Shown piece after piece: positions 1 through 6,303 of a DNA stretch of 7,726 nt. A program made the translations under genes and the position numbers. Under the pieces are notes generated by a model that was given only the letters and a program-made list of their open reading frames with translations, ran no database searches and had not been told where the DNA came from. Position 1 is the first letter of the stretch. The number at the start of each line of letters is the position of its first letter. Where the stretch lies: positions 1-7,726 of the forward strand of contig JBEKNT010000341.1 of the NCBI GenBank assembly GCA_049522565.1, written 5' to 3'. Origin of the DNA: JASHVB01 sp049522565. Lineage in GTDB: Bacteria > Pseudomonadota > Alphaproteobacteria > Acetobacterales > Acetobacteraceae.

Positions 1-517
1 TCACCAGGTCGCGCAACTTGTCGTTCACCACGTCGGAGCCGAAATTCTCCTGCAAGTGGGTGATGACCTCGCGCGCCCAGGCCTGCAGCAACTGCACGTA
101 TTGCGGCACGCGGCCGATGAACAGGCCGATCTGCGACAGGATCAGCGGATACAGCAGCAGGCCGAACAGCAGCAGGGCAAACAACACCGCCAGGATCATC
201 AGCAGGGCCGCGAGGCCGCGACGCACGCCGAGCCGGGTCAGATACGACGTGGGCGGATCGAGCGCATAGGCGAGCACCGCCGCCGCCACGAACGGCGCCA
301 GTACCGAGGCAAAGAGCTGCAACACCAGCCAGACGGCCACCAGCAGCGCCGCCCCCAGCGCGATGCGCTGCCCGCGTGTGGGCGGCTGCGGCGGGGCTGG
401 CGACGGTGGTGGCGGCGTCACCGCCGACGACAGCGGGGGCGACGACAGTGGGGGCGGCGGCAGCGGGGGCGACGCCGGGTCGGCTGGCTCGGGCGGCAGC
501 TCGACGGCGGCGCTCAT
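1..517 (-). CDS. AI-2E/PerM-family transporter, N-terminal part (runs off the left edge)
   Basis: Reading leftward from the ATG at 515-517, an open frame of 172 codons reaches the window edge without a stop, so only the N-terminal half is present. Residues 8-46 are a proline-rich, probably disordered cytoplasmic tail with three PPL(S/P)(S/P) pentads at 17-31. Hydrophobic stretches follow at about 52-70, 72-86 and 102-127. The motif LAPFVAAAVLAYALDPP (73-89), then a basic stretch LGVRRG and a long hydrophobic helix, matches the start of AI-2E/PerM/YdiK-type permeases (PF01594). After about residue 138 the chain becomes the amphipathic, coiled-coil-like loop of this family (VPQYVQLLQAW...). Family members are multipass inner-membrane proteins; exporters of AI-2 and Na+/H+ antiporters are known, but the substrate here cannot be told. 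A GAGGGGA ribosome site (527-533) lies 9 nt before the ATG. The start is 19 bp after the phosphatidyltransferase stop, so the two genes are probably co-transcribed. Confidence 0.85.
   Translation of the reverse strand, partial: MSAAVELPPEPADPASPPLPPPPLSSPPLSSAVTPPPPSPAPPQPPTRGQRIALGAALLVAVWLVLQLFASVLAPFVAAAVLAYALDPPTSYLTRLGVRRGLAALLMILAVLFALLLFGLLLYPLILSQIGLFIGRVPQYVQLLQAWAREVITHLQENFGSDVVNDKLRDLV
426..470. repeat. Three tandem 15-bp units in the PerM-like gene
   Basis: Three adjacent 15-bp units (426-440, 441-455, 456-470) have the form gacgacag(c/t)gggggc, the third starting ggcggc. The second differs from the first at one base and the third at two. The unit is a multiple of three, so on the minus strand it encodes tandem pentads (PPLSS, PPLSS, PPLPP) without shifting the frame. 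It looks like a small in-frame minisatellite that lengthens the proline-rich tail. Confidence 0.85.
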
Positions 518-536
518 CCGCGTCGGTCCCCTCGGT

Positions 537-1103
537 TCATTGGCGACGAACGGTAATCCAGACATAGGCGGCACCCGAAGCCAGTGTGGTGGCCGCGACC
601 GCCCAGATCAACACCAGCATGGCGATCGGCGCCGCCAGCCCGAAGCCGGCGAGCAGCAGCGTCAGCGCCACCAGCAGGATTTGCAGCGCGGTGTTGAGCT
701 TCGACACGTAGAGCGGCCGGATGGCGACGGCCTGCCCGAGCACCGCCAGCACGATCACGCCGCCGACGATCACCAGGTCGCGAAACACCACCAGGGTCGC
801 CAGCCAGTCGGGCAGCTCGTTCACCGCGGCGAGGGTCACATACATCGTCACCAGCAACGCCTTGTCGGCCACCGGGTCGAGCACCGCGCCGACCATATTG
901 CCGCCCCAGCGGCGGGCCAGGTAACCGTCCACCGCGTCGGAAATGCCGGCGGCGACGAACAGGAAGAAAGCGTAGGCCGGACGGTGGTCGATGACCAGCC
1001 AGAAGGCCGCCGGAACGGCGCAGAGCCGGCCGAACGTTATGACGTTGGGCAGCGTGAGCAATGCACCCGACGCGTTGCGGCTGACCTGGGTTCCGTCCGG
1101 CAT
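537..1103 (-). CDS. CDP-alcohol phosphatidyltransferase (PgsA/cardiolipin-synthase type)
   Basis: A 188-residue multipass membrane enzyme. It opens with LPNVITFGRLCAVPAAFWL (18-36), the usual first helix of this family, and carries the CDP-alcohol phosphotransferase signature at 56-80: D56, D59-G60, A63-R64, G72, D76 and D80, the aspartates that bind the divalent metal and the CDP-lipid. Further hydrophobic segments lie at about 82-95, 98-125 and 136-180. Family enzymes move a phosphatidyl group from CDP-diacylglycerol to an alcohol such as glycerol-3-phosphate (PgsA) or phosphatidylglycerol (CLS). Which acceptor applies here is not visible. In many alphaproteobacteria the housekeeping pgsA sits near uvrC, so a gene beside purM may be a second paralogue; no symbol is given. 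The ATG at 1101-1103 is preceded by GGAGGA (plus-strand 1114-1119) at about 10 nt. The same frame stays open far upstream across purM, but that is antisense shadow. It is divergent from purM and leads into the PerM-like gene. Confidence 0.92.
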   Translation of the reverse strand: MPDGTQVSRNASGALLTLPNVITFGRLCAVPAAFWLVIDHRPAYAFFLFVAAGISDAVDGYLARRWGGNMVGAVLDPVADKALLVTMYVTLAAVNELPDWLATLVVFRDLVIVGGVIVLAVLGQAVAIRPLYVSKLNTALQILLVALTLLLAGFGLAAPIAMLVLIWAVAATTLASGAAYVWITVRRQ

Positions 1104-1217
1104 CCGCGGGGATTCCTCCGTCTTTTGCCGCCTATGCGCCCCCGCTGGGTTGCGCCGGAAGGGCCGGCCATGGTTCTGTCCGCCAGTGTTTTCCGCCTTA
1201 GCGTATCGAGGGCCGAC
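1104..1217. promoter_or_regulatory. Divergent intergenic region, phosphatidyltransferase / purM
   Basis: This 114-bp spacer separates two head-to-head genes, so it should hold at least two promoters. It contains the ribosome sites of both: GGAGGA on the minus strand (1114-1119) and GAGGG on the plus strand (1208-1212). I saw no pair of -35/-10 boxes good enough to call, and no clear operator palindrome. An in-frame ATG at 1170-1172, with an upstream GGAAGGG, is an alternative purM start that would shorten the spacer. Confidence 0.4.
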
Positions 1218-2318
1218 ATGACCAGTGGGGACCCGCAATCGCAGGCGGCCAGCGGCAATGGTTTGAGCTACCGGGCGGCCGGCGTCGATATCGACGCGGG
1301 CGAGGCGCTGGTGCAGCAGATCAAGCCGTTGGCCCGCGCCACCGGGCGGCCCGGCGTGCTGGGCGGCCTCGGCGGCTTCGGCGCGCTGTTCGACCCGAAG
1401 GCGGCCGGATTCCTCGATCCGGTGCTGGTGGCGACCACCGACGGTGTCGGCACCAAGCTGCGCATCGCCATCGAGACCGGCCTGCACGCGACGGTCGGCA
1501 TCGACCTGGTGGCGATGTGCGTCAACGACCTGGTGGTGCAGGGCGCCGAGCCGCTGTTCTTCCTCGACTACTTCGCCACCGGGGCGCTGGACGTCGCGGC
1601 GGCGCGGACGGTGATTGCCGGGATCGCCTCGGGCTGCGCCGAGGCGGGCTGTGCGCTGGTCGGCGGCGAGACCGCGGAAATGCCCGGCATGTATGGCGGC
1701 CGCGACTATGACCTGGCGGGCTTTGCGGTCGGCGCGGCCGAGCGCGAGGCGCTGTTGCCGCGCGGTGTGGCGCCGGGCGACGCGGTGCTGGGGCTGGCGA
1801 GCGACGGCCTGCACTCCAACGGGTTTTCCCTGGTGCGCCGGGTGGTCGCGGCCAGCGGCCTCGGCTGGGACGTGCCGGCGCCGTTCGCGCCGGATCAGAC
1901 GCCCCGCCCGACGTTGGGGCAGGCGCTGATGACGCCGACCCGGATTTATGTGCGCTCGCTGCTGGCACTGCACCGCGCGGGGCTGCTGAAGGCGGCGGCG
2001 CATATCACCGGTGGCGGCCTGCCCGGCAACCTGCCGCGCGTGCTGCCGGAGGGCTGCATCGCGGCATTGGAGCCATGTTGGACCGTGCCGCCGGTGTTCG
2101 CTTGGCTGGCGCGCACCGGCGGCGTGGCGGCGGACGAGATGCTGCGGGTGTTCAATTGCGGGATCGGCATGGCGCTGGTGGTCAACGAGGGCGACGCCGA
2201 GGCAGCGGCGAAGCTGCTGGAGGCCGAGGGCGAGCAAGTAACGCGAATCGGCAGGATCGAGGCGGGGACCGGCGAGGCCGCCGTGCGCATCGCGCTGCCG
2301 ATCGGGTGGCTGGCATGA
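1218..2318 (+). CDS. purM: Phosphoribosylformylglycinamidine cyclo-ligase (AIR synthetase)
   Basis: Cytoplasmic enzyme of purine synthesis step 5: FGAM + ATP gives AIR + ADP + Pi. The 366-residue product has all family landmarks in order: GVDIDAG (22-28), the ATP/metal loop ATTDGVGTKL (72-81), the substrate-binding GGETAEMPGMY (149-159), the domain junction GDAVLGLASDGLHSNGFSLVRR (split around 188-208), HITGGGLPGNLPRVLP (262-277) and FNCGIGM (312-318). It is about 20 residues longer than the E. coli enzyme (345), partly from a 15-residue N-terminal lead before LSYRAAGVD. The start at 1218 is preferred because GAGGG (1208-1212) is 5 nt upstream and the lead resembles other PurM N-termini; 1170 would add 16 residues. 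The frame is open back to 363, but that stretch is antisense to the phosphatidyltransferase and is not coding. The stop is followed within 4 bp by a palindromic repeat, and purN lies 202 bp on. Confidence 0.97.
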   Translation: MTSGDPQSQAASGNGLSYRAAGVDIDAGEALVQQIKPLARATGRPGVLGGLGGFGALFDPKAAGFLDPVLVATTDGVGTKLRIAIETGLHATVGIDLVAMCVNDLVVQGAEPLFFLDYFATGALDVAAARTVIAGIASGCAEAGCALVGGETAEMPGMYGGRDYDLAGFAVGAAEREALLPRGVAPGDAVLGLASDGLHSNGFSLVRRVVAASGLGWDVPAPFAPDQTPRPTLGQALMTPTRIYVRSLLALHRAGLLKAAAHITGGGLPGNLPRVLPEGCIAALEPCWTVPPVFAWLARTGGVAADEMLRVFNCGIGMALVVNEGDAEAAAKLLEAEGEQVTRIGRIEAGTGEAAVRIALPIGWLA

Positions 2319-2510
2319 AAAAACCTCTCCCGCTGCGCGGGAGAGGTCGAGGCGCGCGAGCGCCGAGGGTGAGGGTGCCGCGGCACGCACGCATTTTGCA
2401 CCACCCCGCCCCGCAAGTTGGCCCTGGGGCGCCGCGGGCCCCTCACCCGCCGCTTCGCGGCGCGTCGAACCGCTTCGCCGCGGCCCCAGCCCACGCAGCG
2501 GGAGAGGTGG
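2319..2510. repeat. Dispersed palindromic element, copy A (purM-purN spacer)
   Basis: This fills almost the whole purM-purN gap. At its left end is a perfect 11-bp stem acctctcccgc / gcgggagaggt (2323-2333 and 2337-2347) with a 3-nt loop, preceded by six A residues. The next block includes gcgccgagggtgaggg (2360-2375). This is loosely inverted in the right half, where cccctcacccgccgc is followed by gcggcgcgtcga near 2440-2467. The right end is gcgggagagg again (about 2498-2507), but its partner arm has decayed. The whole is an imperfect long inverted repeat of about 185 bp that matches copies B and C. On the minus strand the left hairpin plus T-run looks like a terminator; on the plus strand it would form an RNA hairpin just after the purM stop. 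It has no open reading frame of its own. A non-autonomous MITE/REP-like element is the best description. Confidence 0.8.
2501..2510 (+). promoter_or_regulatory. purN ribosome binding site inside the repeat end
   Basis: The sequence ggagaggtgg ends 10 nt before the purN ATG and is the only purine-rich stretch at a usable distance. It coincides with the terminal gcgggagagg arm of copy A, so the repeat seems to supply the ribosome site. Confidence 0.6.
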
Positions 2511-2520
2511 TACGCGCCCC

Positions 2521-3162
2521 ATGACCCGCCGCGTCGGCGTCCTGATCAGCGGCCGCGGCTCGAACATGGCCGCTTTGCTCCACGCAGCCCGCGCCCCCGG
2601 CTACCCGGCGGCCATCGCCCTGGTGCTGTCCAACCAACCCGCCGCGCCGGGGATCGCCCTGGCCGCCGATGCCGGCGTGCCCGTCGCCACCATCGACCAC
2701 CGCCGCTTCGGCAAGGACCGCGCGGCGCACGAGGCGGCGATCGACGCGGCGCTGCGGCAGGCCGGCGTGGAGATCGTCTGTCTCGCCGGCTACATGCGAC
2801 TGCTGACGCCGTTCCTGGTGGCCGCCTGGCAGGGCCGCATGCTGAACATCCACCCCAGCCTGCTGCCGGCCTTTCCCGGCCTGCACACCCACGCCCGCGC
2901 GCTGGCGGCCGGCGTGAAGCTGCACGGCTGCACTGTGCACCTGGTCACCGAGACGATGGACGAGGGCCCGATCCTGGCCCAGGCGGCGGTGCCGGTGTTG
3001 CCGGGCGACAGCGAGGAGAGCCTGGCCGCGCGTGTGCTGGTGCAGGAGCACCGGCTCTATCCCGCCGCATTGGCCGGCTTCGCGACTGGCCGGCCGGGTG
3101 CGGCGGCGCCGGCGGACTCGGCGCTGGCCAACCCCTTGCCGCTGGGCGCCCAGGTCGAATAG
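2521..3162 (+). CDS. purN: Phosphoribosylglycinamide formyltransferase 1 (GART)
   Basis: Cytoplasmic enzyme of purine step 3, transferring the formyl group from 10-formyl-tetrahydrofolate to GAR. The product is 213 residues, the usual length. It shows the phosphate-binding loop GVLISGRGSN (6-15), LAGYMRLL (88-95), the catalytic block NIHPSLLPAFPGL (109-121) with N109 and H111, and VHLVTETMDEGPIL (139-152) with the catalytic aspartate D147. These correspond to N106, H108 and D144 of the E. coli enzyme. The last 20 or so residues are Ala/Pro-rich and poorly conserved in type. It probably shares a transcript with purM despite the 202-bp repeat-filled gap, since no other promoter or terminator for this strand was evident. 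Purine genes purM-purN are commonly paired. Confidence 0.97.
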   Translation: MTRRVGVLISGRGSNMAALLHAARAPGYPAAIALVLSNQPAAPGIALAADAGVPVATIDHRRFGKDRAAHEAAIDAALRQAGVEIVCLAGYMRLLTPFLVAAWQGRMLNIHPSLLPAFPGLHTHARALAAGVKLHGCTVHLVTETMDEGPILAQAAVPVLPGDSEESLAARVLVQEHRLYPAALAGFATGRPGAAAPADSALANPLPLGAQVE

Positions 3163-3233
3163 AACGGGGTCAAATCCAGTTTCCACCTCGTCGCCGGGCG
3201 TGACCCGGCTACGCCTGCCCAGCCGGAGACCGC

Positions 3234-3398
3234 ATGTCAGGACACCACGGCACGAATACGCAATTCACCGGCCCCACCACGCCGGAAGCCTTCCTGGCGG
3301 ATCGCCAGCGGATGTGGTCCGGCTTCACCGGTGCCGCGATGGCCGGCACGATCTTCGTCGCGCTGCTGCTGATCGCCATGGCGGTGTTCCTGCTTTAA
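3234..3398 (+). CDS. Small single-pass protein, aa3-type cytochrome c oxidase subunit IV-like
   Basis: A 54-residue reading frame begins at ATG 3234 and ends at TAA 3396-3398, with GGAG (3225-3228) 5 nt upstream. Residues 1-20 are polar (MSGHHGTNTQ...), residues 20-31 read FLADRQRMWSGF, and 32-54 form one hydrophobic helix ending in LLLIAMAVFLL. This layout (short polar N-terminus, a D/E-R-x3-W/Y-x-GF box, one C-terminal helix) is that of the bacterial aa3 oxidase subunit IV family (PF07835 type), a small accessory subunit beside the catalytic core of the respiratory oxidase. The box is recognised by eye. No other oxidase gene lies in the window, so it would be an unlinked subunit. It is 71 bp after purN, on the same strand. 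That spacer holds a weak 6-bp hairpin (3193-3209, loop cgtga) without a T-run, so read-through from purN is possible. Confidence 0.72.
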   Translation: MSGHHGTNTQFTGPTTPEAFLADRQRMWSGFTGAAMAGTIFVALLLIAMAVFLL

Positions 3399-3450
3399 GT
3401 GCCGCACGGGGAAACGAGCGCTTCAAGCCGCGCCGTGGCAACACCCGTGG

Positions 3451-3470
3451 CATGGCCGGCACCGGCCATG
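3451..3470. other. Near-perfect palindrome downstream of the subunit IV-like gene
   Basis: The bases catggccg (3451-3458) and cggccatg (3463-3470) form an 8-bp stem with a 4-nt loop, 53 bp after the small gene's stop. No T-run follows on either strand, so it is only a weak terminator candidate. The rest of 3399-3526 shows no reading frame or regulatory motif that I can support; this is the convergent gap before hpnE. Confidence 0.45.
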
Positions 3471-3526
3471 AGACGGCGTTGCGATCCGCCCGTCGATGAT
3501 TCGGTTATTGCTCGACGAGGTCGAAG

Positions 3527-3632
3527 AAAACCTCACCCGCTTCGTGGGCTTGGGCCGCGAACTGGACCCAGGCCGCGAAGCGGATCGACGCGAGACGCGA
3601 GGGCATCGAGGGTGAGGGCGATCGGATCGCCC
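3527..3632. repeat. Dispersed palindromic element, copy C (degenerate)
   Basis: A decayed relative of copies A and B. It starts aaaacctcacccgcttcg (3527-3544), where A and B have aaaacctctcccgc. It keeps the inner block cgagggtgaggg (3607-3618) followed by cgatcggatcg, close to the gtgatcgggtcgg of copy B. Internal inverted pairs remain: ccgcttcg (3537-3544) with cgaagcgg (3576-3583), and gggcgat (3616-3622) with atcgccc (3626-3632). The terminal hairpin has mismatches. It ends 10 bp from the hpnE stop. Read leftward its distal end gives GAGGTTTT, so it may act as a weak terminator for hpnE, but the broken hairpin makes this doubtful. Confidence 0.6.
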
Positions 3633-3642
3633 CGCCGTACCC

Positions 3643-4881
3643 CTACCTTCCGCGCAGCGCCTCGGCCGCGTTCCGTCCGGACCGGATGGCGCCCTCGATG
3701 GTTGCCGGCAGCCCGGTCGCGGTCCAGTCGCCGGCCAGCACCAGGTTCGCCAGCGTAGTCCGCGCGCCGGGGCGCAGCCGTTCCTGCACCGCGGTGGCAG
3801 CGAAGGTGGCGCGCCGCTCCTTCACCACCCGATACGGCGGCATCTCGCCCTCCAGCCCCAGCGCCGTCCGCACGTCGGGCCAGACCGCGGCGGCGATCGT
3901 CTCCGCCGGCCGGTCCACCATGCGGTTCGCGGCGCTGATGGTCACCGACACATGGTCCGGCTTGACGAACACCCACTCCGCCGTGCCGCCGACCAGGCCG
4001 ACGAACCCCGCCTCGCCCGGATCGGCCGCGACGCGGAAATGGATGTTGAGGATCGCCTCGAACGCATCCGGCGCGGTGAGGTCAGGCAGCAGCGCCGTCG
4101 CCACCCAGGGCGGCACCGCCAGCACCACCGCGTCGTCCGCCGCCAGCGGCACCGGCCCGTCCGGCGTCTGCAACGCCACGACGCGCTCGCCGGCAATCTC
4201 CAGCCCGGCGATGCGCCGGCTGAAGTGGATGGTCGCACCGCGGGCGCGCAGCGTGGCGATGGCCGGATCGACCAGCGCATCGGACAGGCCGGCGCGCGGG
4301 AAGCGAGGCAGGCAGGCCGAGCCGCCCCGCAGCAGCGTCTCGCGCAGCACGGCGCCGAGCAGCCGGGCCAGCGCCTCGCGCGGCGGCGTGTTGAGCGCGG
4401 CGATCGCCAGGGGCTCGATCAGCCGCCAATACAGCCAGCCATGGCGCAGTGCCATCGCGACGGTGGTGTCGTCGGTGCGACGGGTCAGCGCCAGCAGCGC
4501 CAGGTAGTCCGCCAGGCGAGCCTGCGGCACCCGGCGGGACGGCAGCAGCAGCCACCACGGGATCGGCCCCGCGTTGGGCCGCAGGGTCCAACGCACGCCT
4601 CTGGCCAGGTCGATGAACGGAAACCGTGCCTGCGCCGGTCCGCCCAGCTTGCCGGTCGCGCCGATCGCCTTGAGGTAGGCGAAGGTGGCGCGGTTGCCGG
4701 ACAGCAGCAGGTGGTTGCCATTATCGATCGTCAGGCCGAGTTCGCGGTCGAAATAGGAGCGGCAGCGCCCGCCGGCCGCGGGGCCGGCCTCGTACAGCGT
4801 GACCTCGCGCCTGGCCTCGGTGAGCGCCAGCGCTGCGGACAGGCCGGCCAGCCCGGCGCCGACAATGTGGGTGCAAGCCAT
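3643..4881 (-). CDS. hpnE: Hydroxysqualene dehydroxylase HpnE
   Basis: FAD-dependent amine-oxidase-fold enzyme of 412 residues, the usual length. HpnC and HpnD turn farnesyl diphosphate via presqualene diphosphate into hydroxysqualene, and HpnE reduces that to squalene, the hopanoid precursor; it acts at or near the inner membrane. Seen in the sequence: the Rossmann dinucleotide motif VGAGLAGLSAAL (7-18) ending at E31, the flavin-contact GGRCRS (37-42), the diagnostic DNGNHLLLSGN (53-63), AVPPWVA in the middle, and the C-terminal FAD motif LAGDWTATGLPATIEGAIRSG (382-402). That last block, with TGLPATIEGA, separates HpnE from generic phytoene desaturases. The ATG at 4879-4881 places the Rossmann motif seven residues in, as expected; the ribosome site is weak (GGCGGA). 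The usual partners hpnC and hpnD are not adjacent: the upstream same-strand gene is an MFS permease 91 bp away, and the downstream side is a convergent gene. Confidence 0.93.
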   Translation of the reverse strand: MACTHIVGAGLAGLSAALALTEARREVTLYEAGPAAGGRCRSYFDRELGLTIDNGNHLLLSGNRATFAYLKAIGATGKLGGPAQARFPFIDLARGVRWTLRPNAGPIPWWLLLPSRRVPQARLADYLALLALTRRTDDTTVAMALRHGWLYWRLIEPLAIAALNTPPREALARLLGAVLRETLLRGGSACLPRFPRAGLSDALVDPAIATLRARGATIHFSRRIAGLEIAGERVVALQTPDGPVPLAADDAVVLAVPPWVATALLPDLTAPDAFEAILNIHFRVAADPGEAGFVGLVGGTAEWVFVKPDHVSVTISAANRMVDRPAETIAAAVWPDVRTALGLEGEMPPYRVVKERRATFAATAVQERLRPGARTTLANLVLAGDWTATGLPATIEGAIRSGRNAAEALRGR

Positions 4882-4928
4882 GGGTCCGCCGGTCGCTGCG
4901 TGATGCGACCGCCCGCGTCAGGCGGCCG

Positions 4929-4959
4929 GCGGCACGCCGTCTACACGACGGCGTGCCGC
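4929..4959. terminator. Perfect 13-bp stem hairpin between the MFS gene and hpnE
   Basis: Bases 4929-4941 (gcggcacgccgtc) pair perfectly with 4947-4959 (gacggcgtgccgc) around a 5-nt loop, tacac. Read leftward it begins 13 bp after the MFS stop and ends 47 bp before the hpnE start. It is very stable, but no T-run follows on either strand. It could be an attenuating or 3'-protecting hairpin, or a factor-assisted terminator, rather than a classic intrinsic one. Confidence 0.5.
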
Positions 4960-4972
4960 GGTGCGAGTCGTG

Positions 4973-6280
4973 TTACTCGGCCGCCGCTGGCTGCTGTACC
5001 ACGCGTGCAACCCGGCGCGGGATGTGCAGCCCGAAGGCGGCGGTGACCGCCGACATCAGCGTGAACAGTGCCAGCCCATACAGGCCGCCCGAATAGCTGC
5101 CGGTGACGTCCTTCAGCCAGCCGACGATCGCCGGACCGAAGAACCCGCCGACATTGCCGACCGAGTTGATCCAGGCGATGCCGGCCGCTGCCGCCGTCCC
5201 GGTCAGCATCATCGACGGCATCGACCAGAACGGTCCCTTGGTGCCGTAGAAGCCGGCGGTGGCGATGCACAGCCCGGCCAGCGCCCACCAGGTGCCCATG
5301 GCCAGCCCGGCGATCACCAGTCCGGCGGTGGAGACCATGCAGGCCCAGAACAGGTTCCAGCGGCGCTCGCCCATCCGGTCGGAGACCCAGCCCCAGCTCA
5401 CCATGCTGATCGCGCCGCAGATATAGGCCAGCATGGTGGCGTAGCCGGTCCCCATGTTGGTGGCCCCGAGCGACTTGATCATCTGCGGAACGAACAGCAC
5501 GACGCCGAGGCTGGCGGTGACGATGCCCAGGTAGTTGAGACACAGCAGCAGCACCTTGGGATTGAACAGCGCCTGGAGGAAGCTGTAGGTGCGCACCGAT
5601 TCGACGGCGTGCTTCTCCGCCGCCAGCCGGTTGGTCAGCCAGGCCTTCTCATCGGCGCTGAGCCAGCGCGCCTGTTCCGGCTTGTCGGTCAGGTAGAACA
5701 GCACGCCGATGCCGAGCAATACGGTCGGCGCGGCCTCGATGAGATAGATCCACTTCCAGCCGGCGATGCCGAGGAACCCGTCCATGCCCAGCACGGCGGT
5801 GGAGATCGGCGCGCCCAGGGCGACCGAGATCGGCAGCGCCAGGGTAAAGCTGGAGACGATGCGGGCGCGATGGTGATCGGGGAACCAGTAGGTGAACAGC
5901 AGGACGATGCCGGGGAACAGGCCGGCCTCGGCCATTCCGAGCAAGAAACGGACGAGCAAGAAGCTGTTGGGGCCGACGATGAAGGCGGTGGCGCCGGAGG
6001 CGAGGCCCCAGGTGACCATGATGCGGGCGATCCACAGCCGCGCGCCGACCTTGTCCAGCACGATGTTGCTCGGGACCTCGAACAGGCAGTAGCCGAGGTA
6101 GAACGCGCCGGCGCTGACACCGTACGCCGCGGCGGTCAGGCCGATGGCCTGGTTCATGGTCAACGCCGCGAAGCCGACATTGATGCGGTCGAGGTAACAG
6201 AAGAAATACACGATCATGGCGAACGGCAGCAGGCGCAAATACACTTTGCGCATCGTGCGTTGCTCTAGCGAGCGATCCAT
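4973..6280 (-). CDS. MFS permease, anion:cation symporter (ACS) family
   Basis: A 435-residue inner-membrane transporter with 12 predicted helices in two halves. The N-terminus carries the ACS hallmark FCYLDRINVGFAAL (27-40), then YLGYCLFEVPSNIVLDKVGAR (from 61) with the loop 2-3 motif, RFLLGMAEAGLFPG (111-124) and YWFPDHHRAR (131-140). The central cytoplasmic loop holds ARWLSADEKAWL (204-215), typical of this family. The second half has WGWVSDRMGERRW (296-308), FWSMPSMMLTG (351-361) and GNVGGFFGPAIVGWLKD (375-391). Relatives import organic anions such as phthalate, tartrate, glucarate or 4-hydroxyphenylacetate with protons. The substrate cannot be assigned, and no catabolic gene or regulator lies alongside to hint at it. 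The start at 6278-6280 has AAGGGGA (6291-6297) 10 nt upstream; an internal ATG nine codons on is less likely. It is bounded by repeat copy B upstream and a strong hairpin downstream, so it may be its own transcription unit. Confidence 0.93.
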   Translation of the reverse strand: MDRSLEQRTMRKVYLRLLPFAMIVYFFCYLDRINVGFAALTMNQAIGLTAAAYGVSAGAFYLGYCLFEVPSNIVLDKVGARLWIARIMVTWGLASGATAFIVGPNSFLLVRFLLGMAEAGLFPGIVLLFTYWFPDHHRARIVSSFTLALPISVALGAPISTAVLGMDGFLGIAGWKWIYLIEAAPTVLLGIGVLFYLTDKPEQARWLSADEKAWLTNRLAAEKHAVESVRTYSFLQALFNPKVLLLCLNYLGIVTASLGVVLFVPQMIKSLGATNMGTGYATMLAYICGAISMVSWGWVSDRMGERRWNLFWACMVSTAGLVIAGLAMGTWWALAGLCIATAGFYGTKGPFWSMPSMMLTGTAAAAGIAWINSVGNVGGFFGPAIVGWLKDVTGSYSGGLYGLALFTLMSAVTAAFGLHIPRRVARVVQQPAAAE

Positions 6281-6303
6281 CGGCGTCGACTCCCCTTGAT
6301 TTG

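Noticed and set aside
363..1217. The purM frame is open for 285 codons upstream of the purM start, suggesting a fusion protein.
   Set aside because: The upstream part is antisense to the phosphatidyltransferase and the PerM-like gene, has Arg/His/Gln-rich composition typical of GC-rich shadow frames, and adds nothing recognisable; PurM motifs begin right after 1218.
2316..2347. A rho-independent terminator for purM.
   Set aside because: The A-run precedes the hairpin on the purM strand; there is no T-run after it, so the terminator-like form exists only on the opposite strand.
1104..2567. A very long leftward frame continuous with the phosphatidyltransferase, antisense to purM.
   Set aside because: Its codons mirror the purM third-position GC bias and give a low-complexity Arg/Gln/His protein; the phosphatidyltransferase has its own ATG and ribosome site at 1103.
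1218..3162. A purine riboswitch or PurR-type operator ahead of purM.
   Set aside because: The 114-bp divergent spacer shows neither a recognisable aptamer core nor a clear operator palindrome.
3399..3526. Possible small gene in the convergent gap before hpnE.
   Set aside because: The plus-strand frames here give Arg-rich peptides without ribosome site or recognisable motif; only a short palindrome is supported.
4961..6268. A 435-codon plus-strand frame opposite the MFS gene.
   Set aside because: It is the complement-strand shadow of the permease, with Gln/Asp/Gly/His-rich composition and no membrane or enzyme motif.
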